A stretch of 64,000 nt of DNA from Aeromonas sp. FDAARGOS 1405 (GTDB lineage Bacteria; Pseudomonadota; Gammaproteobacteria; Enterobacterales; Aeromonadaceae): NCBI RefSeq assembly GCF_019048265.1, contig NZ_CP077311.1, positions 656,001 to 720,000 on the forward strand. Reading direction: 5' to 3'. The notes beneath the pieces are model-generated. The model was not told the origin of the DNA, did no database searches, and saw only the letters and a program-made list of their open reading frames with translations. Shown piece by piece: positions 35,458 through 43,978 of this stretch. Every line of letters begins with the position of its first letter. Position 1 is the stretch's first letter. The translations under genes were made by a program, and so were the position numbers.

Positions 35458-35886
35458 CTATTGGGCGGGCGCCATCATCCCCTGCCCGAGCCGCCCTCTG
35501 GCACTGGTACGCTCGGCTTCGTCAAGCACACCATCTCCGTTCTTGTCCATTTGGGTAAAGAGAGCCTCATGATGCGCCATGAACTGTTCCCTGGTCGTGT
35601 CCTGCATCGGCCTCATGTTGCCCATGTTCCCCATCTTGCCAGGCATGGCCTTGCCTGACTGCTGCATTGCCTCGTGCATCTTGGCCATGGCTGCCTCTCT
35701 CTCGGCAATCGAGAGGGTGCCATCCTTGTCACTGTCCTGCCGGGTGAAACGCTGCTCGGCTCTTTCCATAAACTGTGCCTTGGTAATGTCCCCCTTGATG
35801 AACATCAAGGGCTCATCGATGCTCTCATCGGCAGCGATGGCGAAACCGCCAAGCAGCACCATAGGCAGAAGATAAAATTTGAGCAT
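35458..35886 (-). CDS. Secreted EF-hand calcium-binding protein
   Basis: 142 residues. ATG 35884-35886 has AAGGA upstream and gives a signal peptide MLKFYLLPMVLLGGFAIAA. Two EF-hand loops are visible, DSDKDGTLSIAE and DKNGDGVLDEAE, both with the acidic positions needed for calcium, separated by a Met/Gly/Lys-rich linker (SGKAMPGKMGNMGNMRPM). Such periplasmic EF-hand proteins are common but mostly of unknown role. It shares the preceding terminator with the ScsC-like gene. Confidence 0.85.
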   Translation of the reverse strand: MLKFYLLPMVLLGGFAIAADESIDEPLMFIKGDITKAQFMERAEQRFTRQDSDKDGTLSIAEREAAMAKMHEAMQQSGKAMPGKMGNMGNMRPMQDTTREQFMAHHEALFTQMDKNGDGVLDEAERTSARGRLGQGMMAPAQ

Positions 35887-36172
35887 GGCTGTCCATTCCT
35901 TAGTAAGGGTCTCGGTACGGCCGAGGCCAACTGACGATCGCCAGGGTAATCCCCGACGCCTCCTGTAGTGTAGTCCCAGGGTCATTCCAGACAGAGAGGC
36001 AGATCCCAAGGTGCACAGTCACGCTTTTCTGCCGGTGACTTTGCGTCCTATTCATGGCGATGAGGGGAGGTTTCCGTTAAAATGACGGGTTTTTGCCGTG
36101 CCTGGTTTGCCAATCCCCACCATCAGGCACTCGCAGCGTGAATCCTATGATGCCAGTGATGCAGGATCTGCC

Positions 36173-36457
36173 ATGAACAACTACTTTCGGGTGCTGGGCG
36201 TCAAGTCCAACGCCAGCGAAAACGACATCAAGAAAGCCTATCGTCGGCTGTCGAACCAGTACCACCCCGACAAGCTGCACGGGGCCAGTGAAGAAGAGAA
36301 AGAGCAGGCAGCCATCAAGCTGCACCAGGTAAAGCAGGCTTATGAAGTGCTGTCCGATCCGAAACAGCGGGCCGCCTTTATCAAGGATTTCAACAACGTC
36401 ATCGTGACCGACCCCGCCTCCGCCATGCAGGAGATGTGGGATCAGTTCTACCCCTGA
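36173..36457 (+). CDS. J-domain protein (DnaJ-like), stand-alone
   Basis: 94 residues, essentially only a J domain: [26 protein letters not shown] with the HPD motif in [10 protein letters not shown] and the helix IV tail [11 protein letters not shown]. It should recruit and stimulate an Hsp70 but has no substrate-binding C-terminal domains. ATG 36173 is used (longer in-frame start is not J-domain sequence). It heads a four-gene operon (36173-38717) with spacings of 23, 12 and 11 bp; the three partners are unrecognised. Confidence 0.88.
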   Translation: MNNYFRVLGVKSNASENDIKKAYRRLSNQYHPDKLHGASEEEKEQAAIKLHQVKQAYEVLSDPKQRAAFIKDFNNVIVTDPASAMQEMWDQFYP

Positions 36458-36480
36458 AACAGCAGGCAGAAAGAGCAACT

Positions 36481-37023
36481 ATGCAAAAGAGATGGGACCA
36501 GGCGCGGCTCAAGTCGCTGCAAAGCGATGCCAGCGAAAACATCGAATCCTACCGGGATCAGGACGACCCCAAGGGGCTGGAACAGTTCACCGACCAGATG
36601 AAGAGCCTGCTGCTGGCCGATATGAGCATGCTGGAGTTTATGCCCGAGTATCTGCCGCTGGCCCTCTATGGCCGGGTGCAGTTCCCGGCCAAGGCCAAGT
36701 CGCTGTGGAACAAGTGGCTCACCAGCGGCGAGCAGCCAAGCTGGGACGAGTTCAAGGTGAGCGTCGGCTTCAACAACGCCGCCCTGCCGCTGGTCAAGGC
36801 GGTGCGGGCCCAGAGCGAAGATCAGCTGATGGAAGCCTGCGCCGTGCTGTTTCTGCTCGACAACCCGCTGCCGCGCGGCAGCCACCGCGGCGATGACGAC
36901 TATGAGCTGCGCGACGAAGAAGAGGAAGACGGGGAAGATGCCGACGCCGACTACCATGGCGGCAGTGACCGCTATGGTGATGACGACGGCGATCAGGATA
37001 TGTACGACGAAGTCCGTTTCTAA
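36481..37023 (+). CDS. Unknown acidic protein, J-domain operon
   Basis: 180 residues, not recognised. The first 130 residues are helical and mixed in charge ([56 protein letters not shown]); the last 45 are extremely acidic and probably disordered ([17 protein letters not shown], then a D/G-rich end). No signal peptide or membrane helix. ATG 36481 is 23 bp after the J-domain gene, with an AAGAG ribosome-binding site. It may be a client or adaptor of the J-protein. Confidence 0.75.
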   Translation: MQKRWDQARLKSLQSDASENIESYRDQDDPKGLEQFTDQMKSLLLADMSMLEFMPEYLPLALYGRVQFPAKAKSLWNKWLTSGEQPSWDEFKVSVGFNNAALPLVKAVRAQSEDQLMEACAVLFLLDNPLPRGSHRGDDDYELRDEEEEDGEDADADYHGGSDRYGDDDGDQDMYDEVRF

Positions 37024-37035
37024 TTGGGGCAAGGC

Positions 37036-37803
37036 ATGAGCAACAGTCTGATAGAAATTACCGCCATCGAGATCAAAGAGCTGGCCGTTATCGAGCCGAA
37101 GCAGGCCAGCGAGAAGTTCGAGCTGATCGCCAAGACCATGTCTGACGACCAGCTGGCAGAAGTGATTGAAAACATTGATATCGTTACCCTGACCCAGATT
37201 AACGGCCAGCACGATATCTCCTTCCCCTCCATCATCTCCGAGCTGATGACCCCGGAGCGGATCCGCGACATCGTCTGCCAGCAGCCGCTCTATTGGGAAG
37301 AGGCGATCAAGAACAACGCCGACGAGCTGCAACAGCACACCTTCGACTTCCTCAACTACCTGATCCGCACCCAGGATAGCGAAGCCAAGCAGCGCGAGAT
37401 CCTCGAGTGCGTGGCCGAAGATCCGGCCGGTCTCTTCTACCTCGCCATCCCCTTTATCGAGTTCTATCGCGGCGATCGCTATGAAGAGGACGAAGGCTAT
37501 CGCGACGTGCTGCACGCCGAAGAGGAAGACCTCGAAGAGTCCCTGCGCTACAGCGAGCGCCAGCAGAGCGAGGATGTCCACGACTACGCGCTGGATGACC
37601 CGCGCAGCCTCTTGATGCTCATTCGCGAGCTGGCCCCCGAGGTGGAGAAAGCCATCAAGGCACTGCTGCGCAACGAGCACTCCAGCTGGGACGGCATCAT
37701 CAACAAGTTTGCCGCCGAGCTGGTGATGCAGGCCAAAGAGAAGAACAAGGTCGAGGAAGACGAGTACGGCGACGTCGACGACATGTTCAGCTTTCTGGAT
37801 TAA
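37036..37803 (+). CDS. Unknown helical acidic protein, J-domain operon
   Basis: 255 residues, not recognised. It is soluble and helix-rich, with SLIEITAIEIKELAVIEPKQ at the start, repeated short helical units that look HEAT-like (LAEVIENIDIVTLTQINGQ; SIISELMTPERIRDIVCQQPLYWEEAI; FDFLNYLIRT), an acidic middle (AEEEDLEESLRYSERQQSED) and an acidic end (DEYGDVDDMFSFLD). ATG 37036 follows GGGGCAAGG. It is the third gene of the operon. Confidence 0.75.
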   Translation: MSNSLIEITAIEIKELAVIEPKQASEKFELIAKTMSDDQLAEVIENIDIVTLTQINGQHDISFPSIISELMTPERIRDIVCQQPLYWEEAIKNNADELQQHTFDFLNYLIRTQDSEAKQREILECVAEDPAGLFYLAIPFIEFYRGDRYEEDEGYRDVLHAEEEDLEESLRYSERQQSEDVHDYALDDPRSLLMLIRELAPEVEKAIKALLRNEHSSWDGIINKFAAELVMQAKEKNKVEEDEYGDVDDMFSFLD

Positions 37804-37814
37804 GGAGCCCATTC

Positions 37815-38717
37815 ATGCAGTTAGTCATTCGCGATGCCAACCAGGGCCCCTTTCTGAGCCAGGTGCTGCGCTTTGGCCGCGACAACGAACTCTTGAGTCA
37901 GCAACAGCTGGCCGCCATCAAGGGCAAGGCGGTTCTGATGAGCCTCAAATTCGCCGACAAGTACTACAACAAGTACAAGATGCACCTGCTGGAGCAGGCG
38001 GCCCACGACGTCATCGGCGTGGTGAGCCTCGGTCTGCAGGAGCTCTCGGCGCGGGATCCGGCCAAGGCGCTGGCGCTGCTGCAGGCGCCGGAAGGCCCCA
38101 TCAAGCCGTTCCAGAAGGGCTGGTCGATGCTCATTACCGTCAGCCCCAAGCAGGCTGGCAACAGCCTCTACGGTGACGTGGATGCCCGGCTCTTGGACAA
38201 GATCTCGAGCCCGCCCGATGTGGAGGAGTGGCAAGGGTGGCAGGAGTACGAGAAGGCGCTGACCGAGCACAACAAGAGCCGCCTGATGGCACTCATCGAC
38301 CAGCACTTCTTCGCCTGCGAGAGCGACCACCCCACCATGGAAGACAAGCTGGCCGAAGCGCTGCTCTACCGCATCCTCTGCGGCAAGGGCAGTGGCGCCG
38401 CCCCGCTCAAGGTGAAGCAGGATCTCAAGCGCAAACTGGCGCGGGAGATTGAGCTCGACGAGACCTGGTACGACACCGACTACCTCGCCGCCCAGCTCGC
38501 CCTGATGCTGAACGCGCTGCCCGCCGACATGGCCACCGCCCTGCGTCAGGAGCTGAGCCCGGGCTTTGTGCCCAATCTGCTCCACACCCTCGGCTTTGTG
38601 CGCCAGTACCAACTGCTGCAAAAAGAGAACGCCTCGCCGGAGAAGCTCGACAACGTCGAGATGCGCGCCGGTCTCAAGCACCCGCTGCTCGGCTGGCCGC
38701 TCTACCACGACTTCTAA
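37815..38717 (+). CDS. Unknown protein, J-domain operon
   Basis: 300 residues, not recognised. It is soluble, with MQLVIRDANQGPFLSQVLRFGRDNELLS at the start (given here as a description of the N-terminus only), a middle AHDVIGVVSLGLQELSARDP and an end LLHTLGFVRQYQLLQKEN. AAGGAG precedes its ATG by 7 nt. It closes the operon and is followed by a hairpin at 38747-38774. Its N-terminal third recalls helical adaptor modules, but no family is assigned. Confidence 0.75.
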   Translation: MQLVIRDANQGPFLSQVLRFGRDNELLSQQQLAAIKGKAVLMSLKFADKYYNKYKMHLLEQAAHDVIGVVSLGLQELSARDPAKALALLQAPEGPIKPFQKGWSMLITVSPKQAGNSLYGDVDARLLDKISSPPDVEEWQGWQEYEKALTEHNKSRLMALIDQHFFACESDHPTMEDKLAEALLYRILCGKGSGAAPLKVKQDLKRKLAREIELDETWYDTDYLAAQLALMLNALPADMATALRQELSPGFVPNLLHTLGFVRQYQLLQKENASPEKLDNVEMRAGLKHPLLGWPLYHDF

Positions 38718-38746
38718 GGCCGCTTTCGCCGCCCATCAGTCGCACC

Positions 38747-38774
38747 ACAACGCCCGGCCCGCCGGGCGTTGTTA
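38747..38774 (+). terminator. Terminator of the J-domain operon
   Basis: ACAACGCCCGG-loop-CCGGGCGTTGT, 11-bp stem followed by a short T/A-rich tail, 30 bp after the last gene; T-run weak. Confidence 0.65.
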
Positions 38775-39242
38775 TATCCTCCCCTCACCCTCTCGACAGC
38801 AAAGAGAGAACACGCGCAAGTCCCCCTGAGGCTACTCCTTCTCTTACCGATATTTATGCACTCAATGCCCAAGGATGAATAAACAACCTGCAATACAACA
38901 ACTTGGCGCCAGCTGCGTTTCGGGACAACAAAGCGGGACGCAGATCCCGCTACAGCGCCATAATCGGCATTAAATAGCCGACTGGATCACATCAACCGTG
39001 CCGCAATCGCGTGGTAAGCCGAGCTACAACCACGACTCAATCGCGCATAAAAAGGCGGAATAGATCAATAAAAAGCAATTAATCGCGCCGGATTAAATTT
39101 CAGGTATGGCTATTTGCACCGCTTGGCCGCTAAATGACAGACCGGCCTTCAGACCAGCATGGAAGCGCACAAGGCTAGCCGGCAGCAGACCGGTACGCTC
39201 TCAGGACGAGTAATGATTTTCTTCTCTCACAGGAGACAGACC
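38775..39242 (+). promoter_or_regulatory. 470-bp leader of the POT transporter with possible structured RNA
   Basis: No gene is supported here. Inside are an outer pair GGCGC (38905-38909) / GCGCC (38955-38959) and two inner helices, CTGCGT (38913-38918) / ACGCAG (38938-38943) and AGCGGGA (38932-38938) / TCCCGCT (38945-38951), which overlap and so exclude each other. The region ends with CACAGGAG just before the GTG start. It does not match a riboswitch class that can be named. Confidence 0.35.
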
Positions 39243-40730
39243 GTGAGCGCTTCGAATCAACACCCCACCATTCCCCCCGGCTCCGGGGCGCTGTTCTTTA
39301 TCCAGACCTTCTCGACCCTGGGGTTTGCCGTGCTCTACTCCACGCTGGTGCTCTACGCCACCAAGCGGCTCGGCTTTAGCGAATCCCAGGCCAACGCCAT
39401 GATGGGGGTCTTCGGGGCCTTCAACTATGGCCTGCACCTGTTTGGCGGTTATCTCGGCGGGCGCTACCTCAGCAACCGCAACCTGTTCGTGATGGGGATG
39501 GTGCTGCAGGTGATCGGCTGCTACTTCATCGCCGAGATGGGGATCACCGGCCTCTACTGGGGGCTCGCCATGTTCCTCACCGGCAGCGGCCTCAACGTCA
39601 CCTGCCTCAACATGATGCTGACCCAGCGCTTCGCCCCGGATGATCACCGCCGCGAGAGTGCCTTCCTGTGGAACTACGCCGGGATGAATCTGGGCTTCTT
39701 TATCGGCTTCACGGTGGCGGGCTACTTCCAGCTCACCGAGGATTACCGCACCTTGTTCCTGTTTGCGACGCTGGGCAACATCATCGCCATCATCGCTACC
39801 TTCGCCTGCTGGCCGATTCTGGCGGATATCAGCACCCCGCTGCGCCATATCAAGGGGAGCGGTTTCTACCGCCGCATGCTGGCCGGCCTCGCCATTCTGG
39901 CCATGCTGGTGCCCGCCCTGCGTCTGCTGCTGACCCACGCCAGTTTCAGCGGCAGCTTCGTGCTGATCCTGGGGGCCGTGGTGCTGGTACTGCTCTGCGT
40001 GATGACCGCCCGCCACCCGGACGCCGCCGAGCGTAGCCGCATGGTGGCCTACCTGATCCTCGCCCTCGGCTCCCTCATCTTCTGGTCGCTCTACCAGCTG
40101 GCGCCCATGGGGCTGATGCTCTTCTCCGAGCACAACATCAACCTCAACGTGTTCGGGCTGCGGGTCGCCCCCCAGTGGATCCAGAACATCAACACCATTG
40201 TCATCGTCATCGGTGGCCCGCTGATGGCGCTGCTGTTCAAGCGGCTGCGCGAACAGGGGTGGAATATCGACATCCCCTCCCAGTTTGCCGCCTCCCTGTT
40301 TTGCATGGGGCTCGGCATGCTGGTGCTGCCGATCGGCATCCATCTGGCGGGGGCCGACGGGCTGGTCGCCTTCAAGTGGATCGCCATCAGCTATGTGCTG
40401 CAGAGCTTTGGCGAACTGCTGATCTCCCCCATCGGTTACGCCATGATCGGCAAGCTGGCCCCCGCCAGCCTGCAAGGCTTGATGATGGGCTGCTGGATGA
40501 TGGTGACCGGCGTCGCCTCGGTGCTGGCGGGCTATGTCTCCAGCGCCATGCCGCAGAATATCGGCAGCTCTCCGGTGGCCACCAACCCGGGTTACAGCTC
40601 GGTGTTCAATATGCTCGGCTGGGGCTCGATGGCGGGCGGGATCGTCCTGCTGTTGCTGGTGCCCCGCCTGCGCCTGCTGATCGCCTCGAAAATCACCCCG
40701 CCACCGGCGGCGACAGCCATTCCTGTCTAA
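39243..40730 (+). CDS. POT-family (PTR2-like) MFS transporter with altered signature
   Basis: 495-residue multi-helix transporter related to proton-coupled oligopeptide carriers. The GTG at 39243, 7 nt after AGGAG, is used rather than an earlier in-frame start. Fold features: FFIQTFSTLGFAVLYSTLVLYATKRLG (helix 1 area), GAFNYGLHLFGGYLGGRYL, LTGSGLNVTCLNMMLTQRFAPDD, and the late block QSFGELLISPIGYAMIGKLAPASLQG, which matches the second POT signature (ELxxSPxGLxxxxxxAP). The helix-1 ExxERFxYY motif that couples protons is replaced: the E, E and R positions read Q, S and T. Substrate is uncertain. Confidence 0.85.
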   Translation: MSASNQHPTIPPGSGALFFIQTFSTLGFAVLYSTLVLYATKRLGFSESQANAMMGVFGAFNYGLHLFGGYLGGRYLSNRNLFVMGMVLQVIGCYFIAEMGITGLYWGLAMFLTGSGLNVTCLNMMLTQRFAPDDHRRESAFLWNYAGMNLGFFIGFTVAGYFQLTEDYRTLFLFATLGNIIAIIATFACWPILADISTPLRHIKGSGFYRRMLAGLAILAMLVPALRLLLTHASFSGSFVLILGAVVLVLLCVMTARHPDAAERSRMVAYLILALGSLIFWSLYQLAPMGLMLFSEHNINLNVFGLRVAPQWIQNINTIVIVIGGPLMALLFKRLREQGWNIDIPSQFAASLFCMGLGMLVLPIGIHLAGADGLVAFKWIAISYVLQSFGELLISPIGYAMIGKLAPASLQGLMMGCWMMVTGVASVLAGYVSSAMPQNIGSSPVATNPGYSSVFNMLGWGSMAGGIVLLLLVPRLRLLIASKITPPPAATAIPV

Positions 40731-40805
40731 TTGGATTCGGGCCAACCATTTCAGTAGCCCCTGCCAGCGCGAACGGTTGAATCGGCAATGCAGCTGATAA
40801 TGCGA

Positions 40806-40843
40806 AGGGCCCCGCCATCATGGATGGCGGGGCCCTCTTTTTT
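40806..40843 (+). terminator. Terminator of the POT transporter
   Basis: AGGGCCCCGCCAT-loop-ATGGCGGGGCCCT then TTTTTT, 76 bp after the stop. Confidence 0.88.
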
Positions 40844-40884
40844 GGCGGGATGGATGACCCTAATCTGGCTGGCGAGCCCCCGTT

Positions 40885-40906
40885 TAGGCTTCGTCAATCA
40901 AGCCTA
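40885..40906. repeat. REP-like hairpin, left border of AT-rich segment
   Basis: TAGGCTT-CGTCAATC-AAGCCTA is a small hairpin. Its GCTTCGTCAATCA core resembles GCTTCGTTAATCA in the hairpin at 43200-43259, on the other side of the MFS/LysR pair and in the same orientation. Confidence 0.55.
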
Positions 40907-40927
40907 TGTCCCCACAGGTCTCGTTTC

Positions 40928-42166
40928 TCAAACATCCGATTTTGGGGTTCCCAAACGCAGCAGCTTGAGCAATCGATATAGAAAAAGTGGCTGAATAATC
41001 GTCAACACTATGGTTAGCCAAGCCAATAGAGTTATGTTGCCAAGGTGACCATCGACATTTGTTAAAATCATCGAAGAGACGACGGCAGCCGAGCCACTGA
41101 ATATATGTTGAAAAACATTTTGCAATGACATGAATCCCGCCCTTTCCCAAGGCGCTGCCACTTGACTATTAACAGCAGCAACGGTGATCGTTCGGGTCGA
41201 TGTAACCACCACGAATAACGTGAAAATCACTATGGTCGGCAACCAAGGCTCATGCAAAAAACCATCCCAAACAACCGCTATCGTCAATGCCCCTATCAAA
41301 ATCGTCACTTTCATTGCGCCAAAACGGTCAATAAACAATCCGCCAAGCTGCATTGAAAACAGGCTAAATATACCACCCATGACATAGTAATAACTCATAT
41401 CACCACGAGGGACATCAAGGTTAAATTGAAAATAAGCAGCTATGTTGGGAACAATAAGGAAGGTGCTGAAAATTGCCAACCCAATTGCCATAAACGCATT
41501 CAACACCACAGGTCGCTTCAACATTTCAATGGATGAAAAAGCCTTCTGACTCAATCCCAAGTGGGCCGTCATCCCGGGCAGCCTTGTATATACCGCCACG
41601 CAGACACATAATCCCAAGCCACCTAAAACATAGAAAGGTGCACTCCATCCTTTTGACATTGCCAGCTCCAATCCCAACGGCACACCGGCAATCGCTGACA
41701 ACGAAAACGCCCCCATCACGATGGCCATCGCTCGGCCACGTTGCTGTACAGGCGTAGCATCCGCAACGATCGCCAGAGCAATGGATGTTGCAGGACCGGC
41801 AAACATACCGGCCAGCAAGCGGGTAAAGAATAAACTTTCCATATCCCATGCCAAAGCGCAGGCCCAAGTGGATAGCGAGATCCCCAACAATGTGATCAGT
41901 GCAACATGCTTTCTATCAAATAGGTCGAGATATCTGGCACATAACAACGATGATAGTGCGGCTGCCAGTGCATACCCGCCTCCTAAATATCCTATATAGG
42001 TTGGACTTATATTTAGTGCGCGAGATAAATCAGGCCCGAGAGGCATAATCATCATGAAATCAAGTGCACTGACCAATTGAATCAATGCCGCCAACCAGAC
42101 AACGTTAAAATCCATAACCGAACAATTACTGTGAGTTTTTTCACCCACATTATTTTTATCTAGCAT
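40928..42166 (-). CDS. MFS transporter, AraJ/DHA1-like
   Basis: 412-residue twelve-helix MFS protein. It has FMMIMPLGPDLSRAL in helix 1, GYALAAALSSLLCARYLDLFDRKHVAL (loop 2-3 motif A variant DLFDRK), and RLLAGMFAGPATSIALAIVAD with VQQRGRAMAIVMGAFSLSAIAGVPLG (motif C-like), typical of DHA1 drug/sugar exporters such as AraJ. ATG 42164-42166 is used. The codon use is AT-richer than the flanks, suggesting acquisition. It is divergent from a LysR regulator that probably controls it. Confidence 0.87.
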   Translation of the reverse strand: MLDKNNVGEKTHSNCSVMDFNVVWLAALIQLVSALDFMMIMPLGPDLSRALNISPTYIGYLGGGYALAAALSSLLCARYLDLFDRKHVALITLLGISLSTWACALAWDMESLFFTRLLAGMFAGPATSIALAIVADATPVQQRGRAMAIVMGAFSLSAIAGVPLGLELAMSKGWSAPFYVLGGLGLCVCVAVYTRLPGMTAHLGLSQKAFSSIEMLKRPVVLNAFMAIGLAIFSTFLIVPNIAAYFQFNLDVPRGDMSYYYVMGGIFSLFSMQLGGLFIDRFGAMKVTILIGALTIAVVWDGFLHEPWLPTIVIFTLFVVVTSTRTITVAAVNSQVAAPWERAGFMSLQNVFQHIFSGSAAVVSSMILTNVDGHLGNITLLAWLTIVLTIIQPLFLYRLLKLLRLGTPKSDV

Positions 42167-42271
42167 AATAATGTTTACTCTCAATCTTTAGAGATAGAAA
42201 GTATACCCACTATCACATTTTAATTTTATTCGTTAAAATGGCATGAATTGTTATCAGATTAGGGATAATCA

Positions 42272-43180
42272 ATGCGTACCGGCATGGAATTGAATGCGCT
42301 GAAAATTTTCATTGCAGTGGTTGAAAACAGCAGTTTTGTCGGTGCATCTAAAGCCCTTCAAATCCCCACCTCAAATGTGAGTCGCAGTATTTCTCAATTG
42401 GAAGAAGCCTTGAATCTTCAACTGATTGAACGCTCAACCCGCCATATGAAGCTCACACAGTCAGGGCAACTGCTCTATACCCGAGTAAAACCACTGCTGG
42501 AATCACTGGAGCAAACCGAGGCTGAATTGACATCACAGCAGATTCAGCTGAAAGGGCCATTACGCATCTGTATCCCCAATGAGGCTGGGCCAAAACTGCT
42601 CGGTACTGCCATTGCCGACTTTGCCTGCCAACATCCTGAAATAACGATCAGCTGCATTACCAATCTCTCCGGACTTGAATCATTAAGAGAGGATTTGGAC
42701 ATGGCAATCATCATTCACAGAGGCAAGATGGATGATTGCGATTACATAGCCAGCCATTTGACCACCATTCCCTGTACTGTTGTTGGCTCCCCGTCATTGA
42801 TTCAGAAGTGGGGGCTTCCCAACCACACATCACAACTCAAAACTCTCCCCTGCATAACAACGGTGAGCGCTCTGAAAGGGATGCCTTGGCAATTTACTCG
42901 CACGAGCAGTGAATTTTCCACCATTCAGGTGAATGAACACTACCGGGTCAATAGTGGCGAACTGGCGTTAAAAGCAGCAATAGCCGGTGTAGGTTTTGCC
43001 ATTCTTGCCAAGGTATCTTGCCAGGAGTTTATTGATGATGGCAGCTTGGTTGAAATTGAACTTGAGCTACCCGCTGCCCCATTACAGTTGTTTGCTGTTT
43101 ATGCAAACCGCCAATATCTTCCTGCTAAAACACGTGTATTTATTGAGTTAATTCGACAAAACATCATTAGTTATCAGTAG
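42272..43180 (+). CDS. LysR-family regulator (AT-rich segment)
   Basis: 302-residue LysR-type regulator. The HTH is in LNALKIFIAVVENSSFVGASKALQIPTSNVSRSISQLEEAL (residues about 6-46, quoted in part: SKALQIPTSNVSRSISQLE), followed by an effector domain LRICIPNEAGPKLLGTAIADF and a C-terminal AIAGVGFAILAKVSCQEFI. AGGGA precedes ATG 42272; an ATG four codons on is also possible. It is divergent from the MFS exporter by 105 bp and is likely its regulator. Base composition is AT-rich like its partner. Confidence 0.9.
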   Translation: MRTGMELNALKIFIAVVENSSFVGASKALQIPTSNVSRSISQLEEALNLQLIERSTRHMKLTQSGQLLYTRVKPLLESLEQTEAELTSQQIQLKGPLRICIPNEAGPKLLGTAIADFACQHPEITISCITNLSGLESLREDLDMAIIIHRGKMDDCDYIASHLTTIPCTVVGSPSLIQKWGLPNHTSQLKTLPCITTVSALKGMPWQFTRTSSEFSTIQVNEHYRVNSGELALKAAIAGVGFAILAKVSCQEFIDDGSLVEIELELPAAPLQLFAVYANRQYLPAKTRVFIELIRQNIISYQ

Positions 43181-43199
43181 CTAAAGTCCAAAACTAAAT

Positions 43200-43259
43200 G
43201 GCCTACGCTAGCGTTTATCGTTTGCGTAGGCCTGATTACGCTTCGTTAATCAGACCTAC
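43200..43259. repeat. REP-like double hairpin, right border of AT-rich segment
   Basis: GGCCTACGC (43200-43208) pairs with GCGTAGGCC (43224-43232), and overlapping this GTAGGCCTGATTA (43226-43238) pairs with TAATCAGACCTAC (43247-43259) with one mismatch. The layout, with a GCTTCG loop, is that of an extragenic REP/BIME-like element. Confidence 0.7.
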
Positions 43260-43283
43260 AGCCTTATAAAGGCCTGTGCAAAA

Positions 43284-43921
43284 CTAACTCACTTTCAACA
43301 CTTCTTTACCATAGTGAGTTTCACATTGTACATATTCTAATAGCGCATACAGTTTATCAGGTTCATTTCTTATAACCTTCAAACTATCCATTGTCGTTTC
43401 CCTTGGTGAAACCTTTGTTAAAAATAGCTCGCCATAAATCTCATTTTGCAAACATGATATGAGATCTCTGGTGAAACACGATATTTCTCTAGATACCCAT
43501 TCTAACTTACTAAAAAGTCATTTTTTTCAAGATATGGTTGTTCCCTAGAAAGCTCGTATAATTTTGCTTGAATCATGAAACGAGTTGTTCTAAATAACAA
43601 AGGATTTAAAATTTCGTGGCATTCCAATTCTTTGCAAAACAAATACGTGACATGCTCAAGCTGCATTGCGTAATCCATTCTTTTAGGGAGGTCAACCTCA
43701 TGTCCATCCGCTTTATTAACACGCCATATCAACGCTTTTAAAGATAGTTCATCACAAGTAGATGTCAGTGCATTGGAAACAGAGAGCAATTGTTCAAATA
43801 TTTTAATTTGATGTTCTTTTTTAAAGTTAGCTCTTCTTTCCCGTTGAGCTTGATAAATTGGGACAAACAATCCAAAAAAAGCTAAAAAGACAGGTGAAAA
43901 GTCCTTTATAAAATCGTACAT
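43284..43921 (-). pseudogene. Frameshifted unknown gene (139-codon frame plus 3' remainder)
   Basis: From ATG 43919-43921 an open frame of 139 codons runs to TAG at 43502. It begins with a probable membrane anchor (FSPVFLAFFGLFVPIYQAQRERR). Just past that stop a second minus-strand frame stays open for more than 70 codons to TAG at 43284-43286, with similar composition (EWVSREISCFTRDLISCLQ ... LEYVQCETHYGKEVLKVS). Adding one T to the five-T run at 43512-43516 (minus strand) would join them into one protein of about 212 residues. So the gene has either lost a base or carries a sequencing error. No family is recognised. AT-rich, likely acquired. Confidence 0.65.
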
Positions 43922-43946
43922 GAAATCACCAAAAAAATTTTATAAT

Positions 43947-43967
43947 AAAAAAGGCGCTTTCGCGCCC
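43947..43967 (-). terminator. Terminator of parC
   Basis: On the minus strand GGCGC-GAAA-GCGCC followed by TTTTTT, 12 bp after the parC stop. Confidence 0.88.
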
Positions 43968-43978
43968 TTCAATATTAA

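Noticed and set aside
39201..40745. 514-codon frame opposite the POT transporter
   Set aside because: H/Q/G-rich shadow of the transporter gene.
43260..43283. CRISPR-like repeat next to the REP-like element
   Set aside because: Only a pair of hairpins is seen; no regularly spaced repeats or cas genes are present.
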